A DNA stretch of 9,330 nt from Prolixibacteraceae bacterium (GCA_016788685.1 JAEUSS010000272.1:1-9330); one strand, 5' to 3'; shown: positions 1 through 7,824, counted from the stretch's first letter. Notes: generated from the letters alone by a model not told the origin. Numbers and translations: made by a program.

Positions 1-1
1 C

Positions 2-562
2 ACCGACTCCGTTTATATGAACGAATCGAACGTTGATCAGGAACGTCTGGAAAATATGAAAAGCTACATCCGAAACTTCGGCGTGGAAGCCTATAAAAGT
101 GTGGTCGGCAATCAGATTACCGAAGCCAAAAAGGATCTGGAAAACCAGGAAAAAATAATGAAAGATCTGGGAAAAGTGACCAGAAAAAAAGAAGACGCGA
201 TAACCCGCTACGAAACAGATATTCAGGAATATAACGCCGGAATATTTGAAACGGAAAATGACATTGTGAGACTCAATGAACGAATTACCGCAAAAAAAGT
301 AGCCTCTGCGGGCCTGGTGAAAAAAACCATTGAGTACGATGATGCAAAAAAAGAACTCAGGGGAATGTCCAAAGATAAATCAAGATATTTCAGCAAGATC
401 AAATCCTTCAAAAGGAAGATCAAGTCGAAAGAAATGGACATCAGAGCGGCAAAAGAAAAAATTTCGGAAAACGAAGTCCAACTTATCAAACAACGAAAAA
501 TAATTGAAGACAAGACTTCGATTGTAACCCAGTTGGAGTCGAAAAGAGATCGGATCCAGTAA
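2..562 (+). CDS. Lysine/glutamate-rich coiled-coil protein, 5' end missing
   Basis: I do not recognise a named family. The reading frame is open to the left edge (five codons, T-D-S-V-Y, precede the first visible Met at position 17), and that Met has no ribosome-binding-like sequence before it. The gene therefore most likely begins outside the window. The visible 186 residues hold no proline, cysteine, tryptophan or histidine and are very rich in Lys, Glu, Asp and Ile. From about residue 40 to the end they look like one long alpha-helical coiled coil, with regularly spaced Leu/Ile between charged residues. The first 40 residues, around GVEAYKSVVGNQ, look less helical and may be the end of another domain or a short head. 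No membrane segment is visible. The gene ends in TAA and runs into a hairpin terminator shared with the convergent glmM. A structural or scaffold-like role, possibly exported if the missing N-terminus carries a signal peptide, is only inference. Confidence 0.75.
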   Translation, partial: TDSVYMNESNVDQERLENMKSYIRNFGVEAYKSVVGNQITEAKKDLENQEKIMKDLGKVTRKKEDAITRYETDIQEYNAGIFETENDIVRLNERITAKKVASAGLVKKTIEYDDAKKELRGMSKDKSRYFSKIKSFKRKIKSKEMDIRAAKEKISENEVQLIKQRKIIEDKTSIVTQLESKRDRIQ

Positions 563-579
563 CCCGATTGAAAGGAAAG

Positions 580-617
580 AAAGCTGGCCGGCACCTGCAA
601 GTGCGCCGGCCAGCTTT
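580..617. terminator. Bidirectional terminator between convergent coiled-coil gene and glmM
   Basis: A perfect 13-bp GC-rich inverted repeat (580-592 with 605-617, core AGCTGGCCGGC) encloses a 12-base loop. The plus strand continues into a short T-run (TTTTTC, partly in the stem). The minus strand continues into a pyrimidine-rich CTTTCCTTTC stretch. It lies 17 bases after the plus-strand stop and 5 bases after the glmM stop, so it probably serves both genes. Confidence 0.85.
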
Positions 618-622
618 TTCAT

Positions 623-2008
623 TTAATTGATTAGCGAACGGATATCCAGAATAATGTCTGTTGCCAGTTTATCGGCTTCTCCCATCGACTGAGCTTCCGC
701 ATAAATCCGGATAATCGGTTCGGTATTCGATTTACGGAGATGCACCCAACGGTCAGCAAAATCAATTTTTACACCATCAATATCGGTCACCTGTTCGTGC
801 CCGTATTTTTCTTTCATTTTCACCAGAATGTTATCGACATCAATTCCGGGAGTGAGTTCGATTTTATTTTTTGAAATGAAATAGTCGGGATAAGTTTTGC
901 GCAGTTCAGAGCATTTCAATCCCGATTTGGCCAAATGGGTCAAAAACAGGGCGACTCCAACCAGCGAGTCGCGTCCGTAATGCGATTCCGGATAAATAAT
1001 TCCGCCATTGCCCTCGCCGCCGATAACCGCATTGGTTGCTTTCATTTTGGCAACCACATTCACCTCGCCAACAGCAGAAGCCTCGTAGCTTCCTCCATGC
1101 TTCTCGGTGATGTCGCGCAATGCCCGCGACGATGAAAGGTTGGATACCGTATTGCCGGGTGTTTGGCTCAGTACATAATCGGCAATCGAAACCAACGAGT
1201 ATTCTTCGTTAAACATCGAACCATCTTCGCTGATGATGGCCAAGCGGTCAACGTCCGGATCGACCACAAAACCAACGTCAACTCCTGATTCACGGATAAT
1301 CTCTGATGTTTCAACCAGGTTTTCCGGAAGCGGTTCCGGCGTATGGGCAAAATGGCCGGTAGCTTCACAGTTGATTTCAACAACCTCTTTCACGCCTAAA
1401 GCCTTCAGAAGCGCCGGAATAACAATTCCACCTACCGAATTCACCGCATCGACAGCCACTTTAAAATTAGCTTTCCGGATGGCTTCCACATCAACTAATT
1501 TCAGATCAAGAACTTGCTGAATATGAATGTCGGTATAATCTTTAACGAAAACCTCACCCAAATCGTCGACATCAGCAAAGCTATACAGTTCTTTTTCTGC
1601 GATTTCCAGCACCAGGGCACCTTCGGCAGCATTCAGAAATTCGCCGTCCTGGTTGAGTAATTTCAGCGCATTCCATTGTTTGGGGTTATGACTGGCAGTC
1701 AGAATAATTCCGCCCTGAGCCGACTCCTCCTTCACTGCAATTTCAGTGGTGGGCGTAGTAGCCATTCCCAGGTCGACAACCATACATCCCATTCCTGAAA
1801 GCGTTGCAACCACCAGCGATTGCACCATTGGCCCTGAAATACGGGCATCACGCCCGACAACAATTGTTATCAATTGCCCGGGATGCTGCCGTTTGGCCCA
1901 TTCGGCATAGGCAGCCGTATATTTTACTACATCAAGCGGACTTAAACCGTCTCCCGGTTTACCCCCGATTGTCCCTCTGATTCCTGAGATTGATTTTATT
2001 AAAGTCAT
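623..2008 (-). CDS. glmM: Phosphoglucosamine mutase
   Basis: Cytoplasmic alpha-D-phosphohexomutase of 461 residues, expected to convert glucosamine-6-phosphate to glucosamine-1-phosphate for UDP-GlcNAc, peptidoglycan and LPS synthesis. Visible motifs: the phosphoserine loop TASHNP (Ser106), the metal loop DPDVDR (250-255), the sugar-binding loop GEGNGG (331-336) and the phosphate-binding loop RKSNTEPIIR (425-434). The last two differ from the GEQSGH-like and RPSGTEP loops of proteobacterial GlmM and resemble archaeal/Bacteroidetes enzymes. A phosphoglucomutase or phosphomannomutase activity therefore cannot be excluded from sequence alone. The frame extends upstream to a Met at 2062. I chose Met at 2008 (MTLIKSISGIRGT) because the family begins there and because a -7 promoter element at 2060-2067 overlaps the upstream Met codon. 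The gene has its own terminator and promoter, so it is probably monocistronic. Confidence 0.93.
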   Translation of the reverse strand: MTLIKSISGIRGTIGGKPGDGLSPLDVVKYTAAYAEWAKRQHPGQLITIVVGRDARISGPMVQSLVVATLSGMGCMVVDLGMATTPTTEIAVKEESAQGGIILTASHNPKQWNALKLLNQDGEFLNAAEGALVLEIAEKELYSFADVDDLGEVFVKDYTDIHIQQVLDLKLVDVEAIRKANFKVAVDAVNSVGGIVIPALLKALGVKEVVEINCEATGHFAHTPEPLPENLVETSEIIRESGVDVGFVVDPDVDRLAIISEDGSMFNEEYSLVSIADYVLSQTPGNTVSNLSSSRALRDITEKHGGSYEASAVGEVNVVAKMKATNAVIGGEGNGGIIYPESHYGRDSLVGVALFLTHLAKSGLKCSELRKTYPDYFISKNKIELTPGIDVDNILVKMKEKYGHEQVTDIDGVKIDFADRWVHLRKSNTEPIIRIYAEAQSMGEADKLATDIILDIRSLIN

Positions 2009-2059
2009 TCTATTTAGGTATTGATTAATGTTTAATGAGCACTTATGTTGTCTGAGGTG

Positions 2060-2067
2060 CAAATATA
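2060..2067 (-). promoter_or_regulatory. Putative glmM promoter, -7 element
   Basis: On the minus strand this reads TATATTTG followed by C, an exact match to the Bacteroidetes -7 consensus TAnnTTTG. No convincing TTTG -33 box is seen at the usual spacing. Transcription would start near 2053 and leave about 45 bases of leader before the ATG at 2008. It supports the shorter glmM start. Confidence 0.5.
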
Positions 2068-2120
2068 AGGAGTTCTGCTCCGGAAATTTATTTGAAAAGG
2101 AAAGATTTGGTTCTGAAATA

Positions 2121-2196
2121 TTAAAAAAAGGGCGTCGGATCTCACCCCACGCCCTTCGAAGTTTTTGTCAGACTAAATAAAGTCCGGGTCAAAAAC
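2121..2196 (-). ncRNA. Candidate small structured RNA (unconfirmed)
   Basis: On the minus strand a -7-like box TAAGTTTG (2209-2202) would start transcription near 2196. The next bases form a hairpin: 7 bp GTTTTTG/CAAAAAC (2190-2196 with 2161-2167), an internal loop, then 4 bp (2181-2184 with 2171-2174). A TTCG linker follows, then an 8-bp GC-rich hairpin ending in a run of T. The unit of about 75 nt sits between the valS terminator and the glmM promoter, so it is not explained by either gene. I know no family match. It could instead be a spare terminator for valS read-through. Confidence 0.25.
2123..2156 (-). terminator. Minus-strand hairpin with U-tract upstream of glmM
   Basis: The inverted repeat AAGGGCGT/ACGCCCTT (2128-2135 with 2149-2156) has a 13-base loop. 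On the minus strand it is followed by a T-run (2129-2123, two of these bases within the stem). It has the form of an intrinsic terminator. It lies 150 bases beyond the main valS terminator, which suggests either a back-up terminator or the end of a separate small transcript. Confidence 0.6.
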
Positions 2197-2201
2197 CAAA
2201 A

Positions 2202-2209
2202 CAAACTTA
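2202..2209 (-). promoter_or_regulatory. Possible -7 promoter element for a small transcript
   Basis: The minus strand reads TAAGTTTG, matching TAnnTTTG, in an intergenic stretch that does not precede a protein start directly. There is no clear -33 box. In AT-rich DNA such a match can arise by chance. Its value lies in its position a few bases before the two hairpins at 2128-2196. Confidence 0.25.
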
Positions 2210-2304
2210 TGAAAAAAAATTCCGCAATACGATTACATAACAGTTCAGGATTAAAACACCCCTAAGCAGAAAACACTCGCACGCTGTAATTTAACTTATT
2301 TTAA

Positions 2305-2343
2305 CAAAACAAAATCCCGACAGTTGCAAAACTGCCGGGATTT
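2305..2343 (-). terminator. valS terminator
   Basis: The inverted repeat AAATCCCG-A-CAGTT / AACTG-C-CGGGATTT (2312-2325 with 2330-2343) has one mismatch and a 4-base loop. On the minus strand it is followed by TTGTTTTG, a U-rich tail. It begins 57 bases after the valS stop, with no gene between. Confidence 0.8.
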
Positions 2344-2399
2344 ACTCGTTTCAGTGAGCGGGTGACTTGAAGTCGCCAGCTGCTATCTTTTAAAAATCT

Positions 2400-5030
2400 C
2401 TACTTCAAACCCGCAATCTGTTCTTCCAGAACTTTGATTTTTGCTTCGGCATCGGCCTGTTTGGCACGTTCAACAGCAACAACCGCTTCTGGAGCGCTGC
2501 TTACAAAACGTTCGTTACCCAGCTTCTTCAGTACTGAATTCAGGAAGCCTTTGGTGTAATCCAGTTCTGCCTGAAGTTTTTTCAGTTCTTCTTCCACATC
2601 AATGGTTCCGCCCATCGGCACAAAAAAGGTGGTCGACTTAACCAGGAATGAAGCCGAAAGTTTCACTTCTTCAGTAACCAGACTGAGCGCTGAAAGGTTG
2701 CCCATCTTCACCAATATGCTATTGAATTCAGGAGCAAAACCTTTGTCACCAACCATAACAGCCAGTTCGAGCTGATCTTTCTGCGGAATGTTATTCTTGG
2801 TGCGGATCGTCCGTATTCCGGCGATGGCTTCTTTCACATCTTCAAACTGAGCAATCATGGTATCGTCGTAGCCGGTCGATTTTGGCCAGGCGGAAATCAT
2901 AATGCTTTCGCCCGCTTTGCGCTCTCTGAGCAATTGCCAGATTTCTTCTGAAATGAACGGCATAAATGGGTGCAGGAAGCGCAATACTTCGTCGAAAATA
3001 TCGATCAGTTCTTCGTATGTTTTCCCGTCAATAGGTTGCTGATAAGCTGGTTTTACCATTTCGAGCAACCATCCGGAGAACTCGTCGCGAACGGTGGTGT
3101 AAACGCTCATCAATGCATCCGAAATACGGAATTTATCGAAATGGTCATCGGTTTGCTCAACAATCTGGCTGAATTTTTCGCGGAACCAGCTAATCGCGAG
3201 TTTCGAATGTTCGGGCTGCGGAATTTTGTGGTCAACTTCCCAACCGTTCACCAAACGGAATGAGTTCCAGATTTTAGTCACAAAACCGGCGCCTTGCTGC
3301 GGCAGACTTTCATCGAACAGCAAATCGCCGCCGGCCGGAGAGCAAAGCAACATCCCCACGCGAACACCGTCGGCGCCGTATGTGGCAATCAGATCGAGCG
3401 GATCGGGCGAATTGCCCAGCGATTTCGACATCTTGCGACGCTGTTTGTCGCGCACCATTCCGGTGAAGTATACGTTTCTAAACGGGAATTGCTGACGATA
3501 TTCGTACCCGGTGATAATCATACGGGCTACCCAGAAGAATATGATATCCGGAGCGGTAACCAAGTCGTTGGTCGGGTAATAATAGTTGATTTCTTTGTTA
3601 TCAGGATTACTGATTCCGTCGAATACCGAGATCGGCCATAACCAACTGGAGAACCAGGTGTCGAGTACATCCTCGTCCTGACGCAAATCAGCCATCATTA
3701 AGCCGGGATTGCCTGATTTTTCGCGGGCCAAGGCCAGTGCTTTTTCATCGGTTTCAGCCACAACAAAACCACCATCAGCCAGGTAATACACCGGGATACG
3801 GTGTCCCCACCACAACTGGCGGCTAATGCACCAGTCTTTGATGTTTTCCATCCAGTGGCGGTACGTATTCTTAAATTTCGGGGGATAAAAGCCGATGGTG
3901 TCATTCATCACATTTCCGAGCGCCGGTTTTACCAGATTTTCCATTTTCAGGAACCACTGAGCCGATAATTTAGGCTCGATGGGGACATGTGTACGCTCGG
4001 AATACCCTACTTTATTGTTGTAATCCTCCACTTTGGCCACGTTTCCGGCGGCTTCCAGATCAACCATGATTTTTTCGCGAACAGCAAAGCGATCTTCACC
4101 GACAAACATTCCCGCTTTTTCGCTCAAGGTGCCGTCTTCGTTGAAAATATCGATGCTTGGCAAATTAAAACGAAGTCCGATTTCGTAGTCGTTTACATCG
4201 TGCGCCGGAGTAATTTTCAGGCAACCTGTACCGAATTCCATGTCCACGTATTCATCTTCAATGATCGGGATGGAGCGGTTTACCAACGGAACCAGCACTC
4301 GTTTGCCTTTCAGGTGGGTGAATCGCGGATCGTTTGGATTGACACAAACAGCTGTATCGCCCAAGATGGTTTCGGGGCGCGTGGTTGCAATAGTGACAAA
4401 CTCACTTTCACTGCCTTCAATCCGGTATTTCAGATAATACAGTTTTGATTGCATTTCGCGGAAAATCACTTCTTCGTCCGACAATGCAGTTTTGGCAGCC
4501 GGGTCCCAGTTGACCATCCGCACACCACGATAAATCAGGCCTTTGTCGTACAAATCGACAAAAGTCTTAATAACCGATTCGCTGCGCACTTCATCCATCG
4601 TGAAAGCCGTGCGGTCCCAATCACACGAAGCTCCCAGTTTTTTCAACTGTTCCAGAATAATTCCACCGTGTTTGTGGGTCCATTCCCAGGCATGGCTGAG
4701 AAATTCATCGCGGCTCAGATCGAACTTGGAGATTCCGGCATCTTTCAGTTTGTTAACCACTTTGGCTTCGGTGGCAATCGAAGCATGGTCGGTTCCGGGC
4801 ACCCAGCAGGCATTTTTGCCCAACATACGGGCGCGGCGCGTTAAAATATCCTGAATGGTATTGTTGAGCATGTGTCCCATGTGAAGTACACCGGTGACGT
4901 TTGGCGGAGGAATGACGATCGTATAGGGTTCACGTTCATCAGGTTCGGAATGAAAGAACTTGTTCTCCATCCAGTATTTGTACCATTTATCTTCAACTTC
5001 GGCAGGACTGTACTTGCTTGGGATTTCCAT
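2400..5030 (-). CDS. valS: Valine--tRNA ligase (valyl-tRNA synthetase)
   Basis: Cytoplasmic class I aminoacyl-tRNA synthetase that charges tRNA-Val. The 876-residue length is normal for bacteria. Domains in order: catalytic Rossmann fold with the HIGH-type motif HMGH (50-53) after PPPNVTG; the CP1 editing insertion, about 195-345, with TTRPET (216-221) and AHD (276-278), which in this family clears mischarged threonine; the second half of the catalytic fold with KMSKS (533-537); an anticodon-binding helical domain, about 610-760; and a C-terminal coiled-coil arm, about 812-876, typical of ValRS. All key motifs are intact. The ATG at 5030 gives the expected N-terminus ([20 protein letters not shown]) and lies about 40 bases after a putative transcription start. 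No T-box leader is seen. It stands alone between its own promoter and terminator, about 194 bases downstream of ald. Confidence 0.98.
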   Translation of the reverse strand: MEIPSKYSPAEVEDKWYKYWMENKFFHSEPDEREPYTIVIPPPNVTGVLHMGHMLNNTIQDILTRRARMLGKNACWVPGTDHASIATEAKVVNKLKDAGISKFDLSRDEFLSHAWEWTHKHGGIILEQLKKLGASCDWDRTAFTMDEVRSESVIKTFVDLYDKGLIYRGVRMVNWDPAAKTALSDEEVIFREMQSKLYYLKYRIEGSESEFVTIATTRPETILGDTAVCVNPNDPRFTHLKGKRVLVPLVNRSIPIIEDEYVDMEFGTGCLKITPAHDVNDYEIGLRFNLPSIDIFNEDGTLSEKAGMFVGEDRFAVREKIMVDLEAAGNVAKVEDYNNKVGYSERTHVPIEPKLSAQWFLKMENLVKPALGNVMNDTIGFYPPKFKNTYRHWMENIKDWCISRQLWWGHRIPVYYLADGGFVVAETDEKALALAREKSGNPGLMMADLRQDEDVLDTWFSSWLWPISVFDGISNPDNKEINYYYPTNDLVTAPDIIFFWVARMIITGYEYRQQFPFRNVYFTGMVRDKQRRKMSKSLGNSPDPLDLIATYGADGVRVGMLLCSPAGGDLLFDESLPQQGAGFVTKIWNSFRLVNGWEVDHKIPQPEHSKLAISWFREKFSQIVEQTDDHFDKFRISDALMSVYTTVRDEFSGWLLEMVKPAYQQPIDGKTYEELIDIFDEVLRFLHPFMPFISEEIWQLLRERKAGESIMISAWPKSTGYDDTMIAQFEDVKEAIAGIRTIRTKNNIPQKDQLELAVMVGDKGFAPEFNSILVKMGNLSALSLVTEEVKLSASFLVKSTTFFVPMGGTIDVEEELKKLQAELDYTKGFLNSVLKKLGNERFVSSAPEAVVAVERAKQADAEAKIKVLEEQIAGLK

Positions 5031-5076
5031 ATCGGTTATTTTATTACTTTTCAGAATTGTGCTTTGAACAAAGCTG

Positions 5077-5084
5077 CAAAAATA
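5077..5084 (-). promoter_or_regulatory. Putative valS promoter, -7 element
   Basis: The minus strand reads TATTTTTG followed by C, matching TAnnTTTG. The expected start is near 5070, giving a leader of about 40 bases before the valS ATG. No clear -33 box is visible. Its place between the ald terminator and valS supports independent transcription of valS. Confidence 0.5.
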
Positions 5085-5126
5085 GGAAAATATGTTCGTT
5101 GACAGAATAAATCCACCGGCTGATAA

Positions 5127-5165
5127 ATTAAAAAAAAGGCAGAAACTACACGTTCCTGCCTTTTT
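5127..5165 (-). terminator. Strong terminator downstream of ald
   Basis: A perfect 10-bp inverted repeat AAAAAGGCAG / CTGCCTTTTT (5133-5142 with 5156-5165) has a 13-base loop. The minus strand continues into TTTTAATT. It lies about 60 bases after the ald stop and upstream of the valS promoter. The plus strand also ends in a T-run, so it could act in both directions, but no plus-strand gene needs it. Confidence 0.8.
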
Positions 5166-5186
5166 ACCGTTATCAGATAACTTATC

Positions 5187-5217
5187 AAAAACCGAAACCC
5201 CGTTTATCCGGGATTTC
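5187..5217 (-). terminator. First hairpin after ald, possible terminator
   Basis: The inverted repeat GAAA-C-CCCG / CGGG-A-TTTC (5194-5202 with 5209-5217) has one mismatch and a 6-base loop. On the minus strand it is followed by GGTTTTTG. It starts 7 bases after the ald stop. It is weaker than the hairpin at 5133-5165, and the pair looks like tandem termination or a 3'-end stabilising stem. Confidence 0.5.
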
Positions 5218-5224
5218 GACGCCG

Positions 5225-6337
5225 TTATAATACTGTCTGTACATCGTGATATGGAAGTCCGAAGGCTTCAGCAACACCTTCGTATACCACTTTCCCTTTT
5301 ACAACATTCAGCCCTTTTCTCAGCGGCTCACTTTCGACACATGCTTTCTTCCAGCCCTTGTTGGCGATCTGCAAAGCATATGGCAGTGTAGCATTGGTCA
5401 GCGCAAAGGTTGAGGTACGGGGCACTGCACCGGGCATATTGGCCACGCAATAATGAATCACGTGATCGATCACAAAAGTCGGATGATCGTGTGTGGTCGG
5501 CACTGTTGTCTCGAAACATCCGCCCTGGTCAACGGCCACGTCAACCAACACAGTTCCCGGTTTCATGGTAGCCAGCATCTCGCGGGTAACCAGTTTCGGA
5601 GCAACGGCACCGGGAATGAGGACAGCACCGATAATTACGTCATGGTTACGAACCATCTCACGAATGTTGTATTCGTTGCTCATCAATGTTTTTACATTGG
5701 CAGGCATAATATCATCGAGGTAGCGCAGGCGTTTCAGGCTCACATCCATGATGGTAACATCTGCACCAAGACCGGCCGCCATTTTGGCTGCTTCAGTCCC
5801 TACGATTCCACCACCAATGATTAACACATTGGCCGGTGGAACACCGGGTACTCCGCCCAGCAACACCCCGTATCCGCCAAAAGTTTTTTCCAGGTATTTC
5901 GCACCTTCCTGCACAGACATCCGACCGGCAACTTCCGACATCGGAACCAGCAAAGGCAGCGAATGATCAGGCATTTCTACTGTTTCATAAGCCAGACAGA
6001 CCGATCCGCTTTCAATCATCGCTTTTGTCAACGGCTCGTAGGACGCAAAATGAAAGTAAGTGAACAAAATCTGGTCTTTCTTCACCAGCTTATATTCCGA
6101 CTCGATAGGCTCTTTCACTTTGATGATCATCTCTGCGACAGCATATACTTCTTCAATCGTAGGCAGAACAGATGCGCCGGCATGAAGATAATCTTCATCA
6201 CTAAACCCGCTTCCCATTCCGGCTGTCGACTGCACAAAAACAGTGTGACCACTCTTTACCATTTCGGCTACACCAGCTGGTGTTAATGCAACTCTGTTCT
6301 CGTTATTTTTAATCTCTTTTGGAACTCCTATTAGCAT
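5225..6337 (-). CDS. ald: Alanine dehydrogenase
   Basis: Cytoplasmic NAD-dependent enzyme (370 residues, family-normal) for the reversible oxidative deamination of L-alanine to pyruvate and ammonia. It aligns by eye with Mycobacterium tuberculosis AlaDH almost without gaps, so the known residues fall at the same numbers: substrate Arg15 (NNENR), Lys75 (KVKEP), catalytic His96 (FTYFHFAS), Ser134 (PMSEVAGR) and catalytic Asp270 (VDVAVDQGG). The nucleotide-binding fold has GGGIVG (175-180) and the acidic Asp198 at the end of the second strand, which fits NAD rather than NADP. The signature [16 protein letters not shown] (295-310) is present. The start at 6337 gives the standard [16 protein letters not shown]-terminus. 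Two hairpins follow the stop. It is divergent from an aminotransferase gene, so the two may share control of alanine/glutamate amino-group flow (inference). Confidence 0.96.
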   Translation of the reverse strand: MLIGVPKEIKNNENRVALTPAGVAEMVKSGHTVFVQSTAGMGSGFSDEDYLHAGASVLPTIEEVYAVAEMIIKVKEPIESEYKLVKKDQILFTYFHFASYEPLTKAMIESGSVCLAYETVEMPDHSLPLLVPMSEVAGRMSVQEGAKYLEKTFGGYGVLLGGVPGVPPANVLIIGGGIVGTEAAKMAAGLGADVTIMDVSLKRLRYLDDIMPANVKTLMSNEYNIREMVRNHDVIIGAVLIPGAVAPKLVTREMLATMKPGTVLVDVAVDQGGCFETTVPTTHDHPTFVIDHVIHYCVANMPGAVPRTSTFALTNATLPYALQIANKGWKKACVESEPLRKGLNVVKGKVVYEGVAEAFGLPYHDVQTVL

Positions 6338-6369
6338 CGTCGTAGTTATTATATTGTTTGTTAAGTCAT

Positions 6370-6377
6370 CAAAATTA
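6370..6377 (-). promoter_or_regulatory. Putative ald promoter, -7 element
   Basis: The minus strand reads TAATTTTG, matching TAnnTTTG. Transcription would begin near 6363, about 25 bases before the ald ATG. The -33 region (TTTTC stretches around 6394-6398) is not a clear match. Confidence 0.45.
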
Positions 6378-6560
6378 GATTATTGGGTCATCCGAAAACA
6401 TGACAAAAACAATGAATCTGAGGGTTCTATGCACTTTTTTTCGTCTCTTTTTGTACTAATCCGGCTTCAGCCCCCCGCTACTTCCAAATTAAAAGTTATT
6501 GAGCCGTTAAGATTTCACATTAATCCAAAAACTAAAATATCAATTTAAGATTGATAATCG

Positions 6561-6568
6561 TATATTTG
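6561..6568 (+). promoter_or_regulatory. Putative aminotransferase promoter, -7 element
   Basis: TATATTTG followed by C matches TAnnTTTG exactly and is the same octamer as upstream of glmM. The expected start is near 6575, leaving a short A/T-rich leader of about 22 bases before the ATG at 6598. No clear TTTG -33 box. Confidence 0.5.
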
Positions 6569-6597
6569 CCGCCTTATTCGATAATATTTTTTACAAC

Positions 6598-7824
6598 ATG
6601 CCAAATACATCAGAACGCGGCAACTTGATGCCGGATTCGCCCATCCGGAAGTTGGTTCCTTTGGCTGACCAAGCCAAGGAAAAAGGAAGAAGAGTGTTTC
6701 ACCTGAACATCGGGCAGCCGGACTTACCTACTCCTGAAAACGCGCTGGAAGCCATCAGGAATATCGACCGGAAAATACTGGAGTATTCTCCGAGTGAAGG
6801 GATCAGGTCATTCCGTGAAAAACTGGCGACGTACTACCATACTTTCAACATCGATGTTACCGCCGATGACATCATCATCACAGCCGGGGGATCCGAAGCG
6901 GTTACCTTTGCGTTTTTGGCCTGTCTCGATCCGGGCGATGAAATCATCGTTCCTGAACCAGCTTACGCCAATTACACGGCATTTGCAATTCTGGCCGGAG
7001 CAGTAATCAAATCTATTCCTTCCAAAATCGAAGAGGGCTTTGCGCTGCCTCCCATTGAAGAATTCGAGAAGCTGATCACGCCCCGCACCAAAGGAATCAT
7101 GATCTGCAACCCCAATAACCCGACAGGCTACCTGTATACCCGCAGCGAGATGAGCCAGATTCGCGACCTGATCAAAAAATATGACTTGTACCTGTTTTCA
7201 GACGAAGTGTACCGCGAGTTTTGCTACACCGGAGCGCCTTACATTTCGGCTTTCCACCTCGAAGGAATTGAGCAGAATGTGGTACTCATCGATTCGGTAT
7301 CAAAACGCTACAGCGAATGCGGAATCCGTATCGGAGCACTGATTACCAAAAATAAAGCCCTGAAGAAAAATGTGATGAAGTTCTGTCAGGCGCGTTTGAG
7401 CCCGCCTCTGATCGGGCAGATTGCTGCTGAAGCTTCGCTCGAAAACAATAAAGAATACATGCTCGACACCTACGACGAATATGTCGAGCGCCGCAAATTC
7501 CTGATCGACGGGCTAAACCGCATCGAGGGCGTATACTCGCCAATTCCGATGGGTGCCTTTTACACCGTTGCCCGTATCCCGGTTGACGATGCCGACAAAT
7601 TCTGCGCCTGGCTGCTGAGCGATTTCGAATTTGAAAACCAGACCATTTTTATGGCTCCGGCTTCGGGATTCTACACCACTCCCGGTTACGGGAAAGATGA
7701 GGTTCGGATTGCCTATGTGCTGAAAAAGGAAGATTTGGCTATTTCACTCAAAATTCTGGAAGAAGCCCTGAAAATTTACCCCGGAAGTAAAGTGAGGCAA
7801 ACCACTGCGATGGCTGAAAAATAA
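6598..7824 (+). CDS. PLP-dependent class I aminotransferase
   Basis: Fold-type I aminotransferase of 408 residues, cytoplasmic. It moves an amino group between an amino acid and a 2-oxo acid through pyridoxal phosphate. Visible: the N-terminal LNIGQPDLPTP segment; AGGSEA (96-101) for cofactor phosphate binding; Tyr123; NPNNPTG (171-177) with Asn174; SDEVY (201-205) with Asp202, which contacts the PLP ring nitrogen; the Schiff-base Lys236 in SVSKRYSECGIRIG; and substrate-carboxylate Arg370 (DEVRIAY). Family knowledge points to aspartate, alanine or aromatic substrates, but the exact one cannot be read from sequence. The Lys loop has Glu240 where the usual signature expects a hydrophobic residue. 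The start at 6598 fits relatives beginning MP.xSERG..MPxSPIRKL. It is divergent from ald, which suggests alanine or glutamate metabolism. Two hairpins follow. Confidence 0.92.
   Translation: MPNTSERGNLMPDSPIRKLVPLADQAKEKGRRVFHLNIGQPDLPTPENALEAIRNIDRKILEYSPSEGIRSFREKLATYYHTFNIDVTADDIIITAGGSEAVTFAFLACLDPGDEIIVPEPAYANYTAFAILAGAVIKSIPSKIEEGFALPPIEEFEKLITPRTKGIMICNPNNPTGYLYTRSEMSQIRDLIKKYDLYLFSDEVYREFCYTGAPYISAFHLEGIEQNVVLIDSVSKRYSECGIRIGALITKNKALKKNVMKFCQARLSPPLIGQIAAEASLENNKEYMLDTYDEYVERRKFLIDGLNRIEGVYSPIPMGAFYTVARIPVDDADKFCAWLLSDFEFENQTIFMAPASGFYTTPGYGKDEVRIAYVLKKEDLAISLKILEEALKIYPGSKVRQTTAMAEK

Larger units (their letters stand above)
2009..2399. other. 391-bp AT-rich spacer between valS and glmM
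   Basis: No convincing protein gene is seen in either strand. From right to left (the direction of transcription) it holds the valS terminator (2312-2343), an AT-rich stretch with a -7-like box (2202-2209), two adjacent hairpins (2161-2196 and 2128-2156) with the second followed by a U-tract, and the glmM promoter (2060-2067). The stretch 2210-2311 shows nothing else I can identify. Confidence 0.6.
6338..6597. other. Divergent promoter region between ald and the aminotransferase
   Basis: This AT-rich 260-bp spacer has a -7-like box for each gene near its ends (6370-6377 minus, 6561-6568 plus). About 180 bases between them carry no recognisable operator or gene. A 64-codon plus-strand frame (6354-6548) overlaps the ald promoter and does not look like a protein gene. 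Confidence 0.6.

Noticed and set aside
2009..2062. An 18-residue N-terminal extension of glmM from the upstream Met at 2062
   Set aside because: The extension (MHLRQHKCSLNINQYLNR) is unlike the family, and its start codon overlaps a perfect -7 promoter box, so it would not be in the transcript.
2209..2265. An 18-codon plus-strand frame starting ATGAAAAAAAATTCC, leader-peptide-like
   Set aside because: No plus-strand gene follows (valS and glmM are both on the minus strand), no terminator or regulatory codon run is linked to it, and A-rich starts are common by chance in this AT-rich spacer.
3987..4844. Long plus-strand frames (131-153 codons) opposite valS
   Set aside because: They are antisense to an intact, strongly conserved synthetase and have no recognisable protein character.
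5031..5224. A T-box or other amino-acid-sensing leader upstream of valS
   Set aside because: The hairpins here end ald transcripts upstream of the valS -7 box. The remaining leader is about 40 bases, too short for a T-box, and no T-box core is visible.
6354..6548. A 64-codon plus-strand frame between ald and the aminotransferase
   Set aside because: It covers the ald promoter box, has an unremarkable composition with no domain or signal peptide, and ends just before the aminotransferase promoter. It is most likely a chance frame.
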